A stretch of DNA of 7,710 nucleotides, taken from contig JADDKG010000195.1 in assembly GCA_020253895.1 (NCBI GenBank), positions 1 through 7,710 on the forward strand, in the 5' to 3' direction. This document shows positions 4,514-7,710 of the stretch, piece by piece. The stretch is from Rubrobacter sp. (GTDB lineage Bacteria; Actinomycetota; Rubrobacteria; Rubrobacterales; Rubrobacteraceae). Numbering within the stretch: the stretch's first letter is position 1; every line of letters starts with the position of its first letter. The translations under genes and the position numbers were made by a program. The notes beneath the pieces were generated by a model. It worked only from the letters and a program-made list of their open reading frames with translations, had not been told where the DNA came from and ran no database searches.

Positions 4514-6022
4514 TTGGGCCTGAGCCGCCGGCGCAAGATCCTCGTAACCCTGGCCACCCTCATCGGGACGTTTCTCGCCGCGCTGGACTCCACCGTGGTC
4601 GGGACGGCGATGCCCACGGTGATCGGTGACCTCGGCGGCCTTGGCCTGTACCCGTGGGTGTTCGCCGCCTACCTGCTGGCGGCCACGGTCACCGGCCCGG
4701 TCTTCGGCAGGCTCTCCGACACCTACGGGCGCAAGCCGGTCTACCTTTTGGGCATCTCCCTCTTTTTGCTGGGCAGCGTGCTGTGCGGCACGGCCGGCAG
4801 CATGGGCGCCCTGATCCTGTACCGGACCATCCAGGGGCTCGGCGCGGGGGCGGTGCAGCCGGTGGCCGTGACCATCGTCGGGGACATCTTCGAGCTGGAG
4901 ACCCGGGCGCGCATCCAGGGGCTCTTCGGCGCGGTGTGGGGGATCTCCGCCGTAATCGGCCCGGCGGCCGGCGGCCTGATCACGGACTACCTCTCCTGGC
5001 GCTGGGTGTTCTTCGTGAACGTGCCCTTCGGGGTGGCCGCCGGGGCTCTGCTGGCCCTCGCGCTGCGCGAGAGCTTCGAGCGTCGCCCCGGACGGCCGGA
5101 CTACCTCGGGGTTAGCCTGCTGACCGGGGGGCTCGTGGCGGTGCTGCTCGCCGTGCTGGGCGTCGGGAGCCTTCCCGCGGGGATCGCCCTGTTCTCGGGC
5201 GGGGCCTGTGCCCTGGCACTCTTCGTTCTCGCCGAGGCCCGCGCCCCGAACCCCGTGGTCCCCCTGGACCTCTTCCGGGAGCGGCTGTTCGCCGTTGCCT
5301 CCGCGGGCAACGCGGCGCTCGGCGGGGTGCTGCTCGGGGTCTCGGTGTACGTGCCGCTCTACGTGCAGGGTGCTCTCGGCGGCACCGCCCTCACCGCCGG
5401 GGCCGTCGTGGCCCCGCTCTCCATCGGCTGGCCGGTGGGCTCCTTCGTGGGGGGGAGGATGCTCCTGAAGGCGGGCTACAGGGCCACCCTGCTCCTGGGG
5501 GCGGCCTTCGTGGTCGCGGGCTCTGCGATGTGCCTCCCGCTGGACGCCTCGACGCCCCTCGCCTACGTGATCCTCGCGGTCTTCGTGATAGGGCTCGGGA
5601 TGGGCTTCTCCAGCACCAGCTACCTCGTGAGCGTCCAGAACGCGGTCCCCTGGCACCGCCGCGGGATAGCCACCTCCTCGGTCGTCTTCTTCCGGACGAT
5701 CGGCGGTTCGCTCGGGGTGGCGGTCATGGGGGCGCTCCTGAACCTCTCGCTGGGGGACCGTTACCAGGCGGCGGTCGAGCGGGTCGCCGGAGACGACGGG
5801 GCGCTGGCCCGGCTGCTCTCGGACCCGAACGCCCTGTTGCAGCCCGCGCTGCGGGCCCGGATCCCGGATGAGGCCTACGAGGAGCTCGCTGCGGCCCTCG
5901 CGACCGCCCTCTCGCCAGCGTTCTGGGCGGTGGCGGTGATGGCGGTGGCGGCCCTGGTGATCTCGGCGCTCTTTCCGGCGGGGAAGGCCGAGGACTTCGT
6001 GAAGCGGGAGCCAAGACCGTAA
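4514..6022 (+). CDS. DHA2-family (EmrB/QacA) MFS drug exporter
   Basis: This 502-aa inner-membrane protein is a proton-coupled multidrug exporter of the 14-TM DHA2 class; length and motifs fit. The first TM spans about 8-28 and contains the DHA2 signature LDSTVVGTAMPTV (24-36). Motif A, GRLSDTYGRKP (65-75), forms the loop after TM2. RTIQGLGAGAV (104-114) resembles motif B, with its TM4 arginine. The antiporter motif C is GAVWGISAVIGPAAGG (139-154), and SWRWVFFVNVPFG (161-173) is the usual following block. Hydrophobic segments continue to near residue 490, ending in a short charged tail (EDFVKREPRP). The substrate cannot be told from sequence; antibiotics, dyes or lipids are all possible. The TTG start at 4514 follows GGAGGTG (4499-4505) with an 8-nt spacer. 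No TetR- or MarR-type regulator is adjacent. The receiver gene 40 nt upstream is the only local regulatory candidate. Confidence 0.92.
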   Translation: MGLSRRRKILVTLATLIGTFLAALDSTVVGTAMPTVIGDLGGLGLYPWVFAAYLLAATVTGPVFGRLSDTYGRKPVYLLGISLFLLGSVLCGTAGSMGALILYRTIQGLGAGAVQPVAVTIVGDIFELETRARIQGLFGAVWGISAVIGPAAGGLITDYLSWRWVFFVNVPFGVAAGALLALALRESFERRPGRPDYLGVSLLTGGLVAVLLAVLGVGSLPAGIALFSGGACALALFVLAEARAPNPVVPLDLFRERLFAVASAGNAALGGVLLGVSVYVPLYVQGALGGTALTAGAVVAPLSIGWPVGSFVGGRMLLKAGYRATLLLGAAFVVAGSAMCLPLDASTPLAYVILAVFVIGLGMGFSSTSYLVSVQNAVPWHRRGIATSSVVFFRTIGGSLGVAVMGALLNLSLGDRYQAAVERVAGDDGALARLLSDPNALLQPALRARIPDEAYEELAAALATALSPAFWAVAVMAVAALVISALFPAGKAEDFVKREPRP

Positions 6023-6039
6023 CGGAGTGGTGAGGGGGC

Positions 6040-6112
6040 AGCGGCTGAGGCGCCCGGGCCGCCGCTCTCCGGGTTCTCGAGAGCCGGGCCGGGCAGCGGG
6101 GCTTCGAGAAGC
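6040..6112. repeat. Cluster of short inverted repeats after the exporter gene
   Basis: The 174-nt gap 6023-6196 holds several small palindromes and no gene. AGCGGC (6040-6045) pairs with GCCGCT (6061-6066). GCTCTC (6064-6069) pairs with GAGAGC (6078-6083). GCTT/AAGC (6101-6104 and 6109-6112) makes a mini-hairpin. None is followed by a T-run. They may help end the exporter transcript. The first two share bases, so they are alternative folds. Confidence 0.3.
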
Positions 6113-6144
6113 ACCAGGAGCCCGTCGGGTGGCGGGGGCTCGGG

Positions 6145-6150
6145 TATGCT
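6145..6150 (+). promoter_or_regulatory. Possible -10 element (TATGCT) for the small gene
   Basis: TATGCT lies 46 nt upstream of the TTG start at 6197 and just after CCGTCGGGTGG (6122-6132), a sequence also found in the ispH/receiver control region. No clear -35 is visible. An in-frame ATG at 6146 falls within this element, which argues against that ATG as the start. Confidence 0.3.
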
Positions 6151-6185
6151 GTACCCTGAGGTAGACGAGCTAGGATCTCGTGGAG

Positions 6186-6191
6186 AGGAGG
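6186..6191 (+). promoter_or_regulatory. Ribosome binding site that sets the small gene start
   Basis: A perfect AGGAGG, within GGAGAGGAGG (6182-6191), lies 5 nt before TTG at 6197. No comparable site precedes the upstream ATG at 6146, so the TTG is the better start. Confidence 0.65.
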
Positions 6192-6196
6192 CGCTT

Positions 6197-6439
6197 TTGG
6201 GAGGCGAGGGAGCTGACGCGGTAGCCCGGCGCATAAGGGAGGGTGCCCCGGACATCCGGGGTTTTCTGCGCAGGGGCAGCTTCGTCTCCGTGTCCGCCCG
6301 CATCGGGAACGACGTGAGCGGCTACGTCTGCGACTGGGACGGCAACGGTCTGCTGCTGGACGTCCGGGACCCGAGCGGCGACCCCGCGGGCTACGAGTTC
6401 CTGCCCTGGTCGAGCGTGGAGCGGGTCAGCGCCGGGTAG
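6197..6439 (+). CDS. Small conserved-looking protein, possible Sm/SH3-like fold
   Basis: I cannot assign this 80-aa protein to a named family. An N-terminal helix (about 5-24, DAVARRIREGAPDIRGFLRR) leads into a strand-rich part: GSFVSVSARI, then VSGYVCDWDGNGLLLDVRDP, then [12 protein letters not shown] near the C-terminus. Alternating short strands with Gly and Asp turns, ending in a [13 protein letters not shown] strand, resemble a small Sm-like or SH3-like barrel of the kind that binds RNA or protein. That is a resemblance, not a match. It has no signal peptide or membrane segment. One Cys is present. The TTG start at 6197 is chosen for its AGGAGG; an ATG at 6146 would give 97 aa. The stop lies 14 nt inside the end of the convergent PLP-enzyme gene. 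Confidence 0.65.
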   Translation: MGGEGADAVARRIREGAPDIRGFLRRGSFVSVSARIGNDVSGYVCDWDGNGLLLDVRDPSGDPAGYEFLPWSSVERVSAG

Positions 6440-7589
6440 CGCTCTGCTGCCGGAGCACCCGGGAGAGCGCATCCAGCAGCCGCAGAACGTCCTCGCGGGT
6501 GTTGTACAGGTGGGGGGAGACCCGCAGGCAGGTGCCCCGGGCGCTCACAAACACCCCCTGCCGGGCGAGCCGCCCGGCGACCTCCGCCGCCCCGCCCGAG
6601 GGGAGGCGGAGCCCGATCATGTGCCGCACCCGGCGCCCGCGGGGGACGGGGCGCAAGCCGAGCCGGAGGGCGCCCTCCTCCGCGAGGTCGGTGAGGGTTC
6701 CGAGCGTCTCAGAGATGTTCTTTACGCCCCAGGCGAGGAGCTGGCGTAGCGCGGCGTTCGCCATGGGCAGCAGGATGAAGTTGCTCCTCTCGCCCGCGTC
6801 GTAGCGCCGGGCCCCGGGCTGGAAGCCGGCGGCGTAGCCAGCGAGCCCGGAGAAGTCCTCGCTGCCCCGGCGGTTGATCCAGTTGTGCTCGATGGGGCTG
6901 CCCTCCCTCCTCTCCTCGGCGGCCCACAGAAAGGCCACCCCGTAGGGGCCGAGCAGCCACTTGTAGGCGGCGGCGACCAGAAAGTCCGGCCGTACCCTGC
7001 GCACGTCGAGGGGATGGGCGCCGGCCGACTGGGTGGCGTCTACCACTAGCGCGGCCCCGGCGCGCCGCACCTCCTCGCCGACCCGCTCGAGGTCTACGAG
7101 CGAGCCGTCGGTCCAGTGGCAGTTGGGCAGCGCCACCACGTCCACCCGCTCGTCCAGCCTCTTGAGCACCTCGGAGGTCCAGTCCTCGTCGGCGGGTCTC
7201 CGCACCGTCTCGAGCTGCGCCCCGGTGCTCGCGGCCAGCTCGGCCCAGGCGTAGTAGTTGGATGGGAACTCCTCCTCGAGCACGATCATCTTCCTGCCGG
7301 GGCCGGTGCGGACGTTTCTGGCGGCGACCGCTATGCCGTAGCTTGCGGAGGGGACGATGGCCACCCCGTCCGGGTCCCCGCCGACGAGCCGGGCGAACAG
7401 CCGCCGGCTCTCCTCTGGCTCCTCGAAGAAGTCGCTGGCGGAGATCTCCCAGGGCCTGGACCTCCGGGAGAGGGCCTGCTCCCCGGCGGCGACCGAGGCC
7501 CGGAGCTGCGGCGCCATGTACGCGCAGTTGAGGTAGCAGATCCCGCCGTCCATGCCGTCGAAGCTCTCGCGCTGGGGTTCCAGGATCAA
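6426..7589 (-). CDS. Class-V PLP-dependent enzyme (cysteine desulfurase/aminotransferase superfamily)
   Basis: This 387-aa fold-type I PLP enzyme belongs to the class-V group, which includes cysteine desulfurases, isopenicillin N epimerase and related lyases. PLP contacts are visible: SASYG (81-85) for the phosphate, His158 in NCHWTDG (156-162) stacking on the ring, Asp184 and Gln187 in [13 protein letters not shown] (183-195), and the Schiff-base Lys210 in [11 protein letters not shown] (207-217). Arg356 in [10 protein letters not shown] (355-364) should bind the substrate carboxylate. I see no obvious catalytic Cys loop of the IscS/SufS kind in the 310-330 region, so sulfur transfer is doubtful; the reaction and substrate are unknown. 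The TTG start at 7589 overlaps the crtI-like stop and is preceded by AAGGAAG (7600-7594). An ATG at 7553 would drop 12 residues, but the conserved part begins just after it, so it is possible. Coupling to the carotenoid gene suggests a shared transcript. Confidence 0.88.
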   Translation of the reverse strand: MILEPQRESFDGMDGGICYLNCAYMAPQLRASVAAGEQALSRRSRPWEISASDFFEEPEESRRLFARLVGGDPDGVAIVPSASYGIAVAARNVRTGPGRKMIVLEEEFPSNYYAWAELAASTGAQLETVRRPADEDWTSEVLKRLDERVDVVALPNCHWTDGSLVDLERVGEEVRRAGAALVVDATQSAGAHPLDVRRVRPDFLVAAAYKWLLGPYGVAFLWAAEERREGSPIEHNWINRRGSEDFSGLAGYAAGFQPGARRYDAGERSNFILLPMANAALRQLLAWGVKNISETLGTLTDLAEEGALRLGLRPVPRGRRVRHMIGLRLPSGGAAEVAGRLARQGVFVSARGTCLRVSPHLYNTREDVLRLLDALSRVLRQQSATRR

Positions 7590-7710
7590 CGCTCTTCCTT
7601 TCTCCCGAGTCTTCTCAGCAGGCGTGCGGTGGAGACCATGGCCCCCCCGAGCACCGCCGGGATCCCCCCGCCGGGGTGCACCGACGCCCCCACCCGCCAC
7701 AGCCACGGTC
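7586..7710 (-). CDS. crtI: Phytoene desaturase-like (CrtI family) C-terminus, partial
   Basis: Only the last 40 residues are in the window; the gene continues beyond the right edge. The peptide contains [19 protein letters not shown] (6-24), the C-terminal FAD-contacting HPGGGIPxV motif typical of CrtI-type carotenoid desaturases and isomerases. It ends in a basic tail ([11 protein letters not shown]). The family desaturates phytoene toward lycopene with FAD at the membrane surface. Which member this is (phytoene desaturase, diapophytoene desaturase or a ketolase/oxidase relative) cannot be told from the tail, so the symbol is provisional. The TGA at 7588-7586 overlaps the TTG start of the PLP-enzyme gene. 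The residues are read from the sequence in a frame shifted from the PLP gene. Confidence 0.8.
   Translation of the reverse strand, partial: PWLWRVGASVHPGGGIPAVLGGAMVSTARLLRRLGRKEER

Noticed and set aside
4331..5656. Long minus-strand open frame (441 codons)
   Set aside because: It lies opposite the clear DHA2 exporter and part of the receiver. Its peptide is a low-complexity run of Gly, His, Pro, Arg and Glu, typical of antisense frames in GC-rich DNA.
6146..6196. ATG start giving a 97-aa version of the small protein
   Set aside because: No ribosome binding site precedes it and it falls inside a possible -10 element; TTG at 6197 has a perfect AGGAGG.

Overview
The window is GC-rich DNA (by eye about two-thirds G+C). 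Its genes are tightly packed, many start with GTG or TTG, and most have strong AGGAGG-type ribosome binding sites. The gene set suggests a deep-branching actinobacterium, most like Rubrobacter: a stand-alone Roadblock/LC7 protein, a LOG-family phosphoribohydrolase, a HipA-like kinase with a DUF3037 partner, a long-form IspH, a DHA2 transporter and a CrtI-type carotenoid gene. The genus is an inference from gene content and family resemblance, not from a marker gene. I saw no tRNA, rRNA, CRISPR array, transposase or integrase.

Layout. (1) Positions 127-1552, plus strand: a Roadblock/LC7 protein, a 70-aa membrane-anchored protein whose start codon overlaps the Roadblock stop, and a LOG-family enzyme. 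A perfect TATAAT lies upstream. (2) Positions 1558-3975, minus strand: ispH, then a HipA-like kinase 20 nt downstream, then a DUF3037 protein overlapping the kinase by 17 nt. This unit converges on the LOG gene with only 5 nt between stop codons, inside a large inverted repeat that may be a two-way terminator. (3) Positions 3976-4080: a compact divergent control region with two -10-like elements sharing the sequence TAGAATA, plus a short direct repeat. (4) Positions 4081-6022, plus strand: a single-domain receiver protein, probably translated from a leaderless mRNA, followed by a 14-TM-class DHA2 drug exporter. (5) Positions 6197-6439, plus strand: an 80-aa small protein that may be Sm-like or SH3-like. 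Its 3' end overlaps the end of the gene on the other strand. (6) Positions 6426-7710, minus strand: the C-terminus of a CrtI-like phytoene desaturase, translationally coupled to a class-V PLP enzyme of the cysteine desulfurase superfamily.

How the genes may work together. IspH makes IPP and DMAPP, the precursors that carotenoid enzymes such as CrtI use, so two separate transcription units touch isoprenoid metabolism. The HipA-like kinase/DUF3037 pair, apparently co-transcribed with the essential ispH gene, is the least understood module here and the best candidate for an undescribed system. The Roadblock and small membrane protein pair is a second unknown module. The receiver protein lacks the usual switch residues, so it may not signal like CheY.
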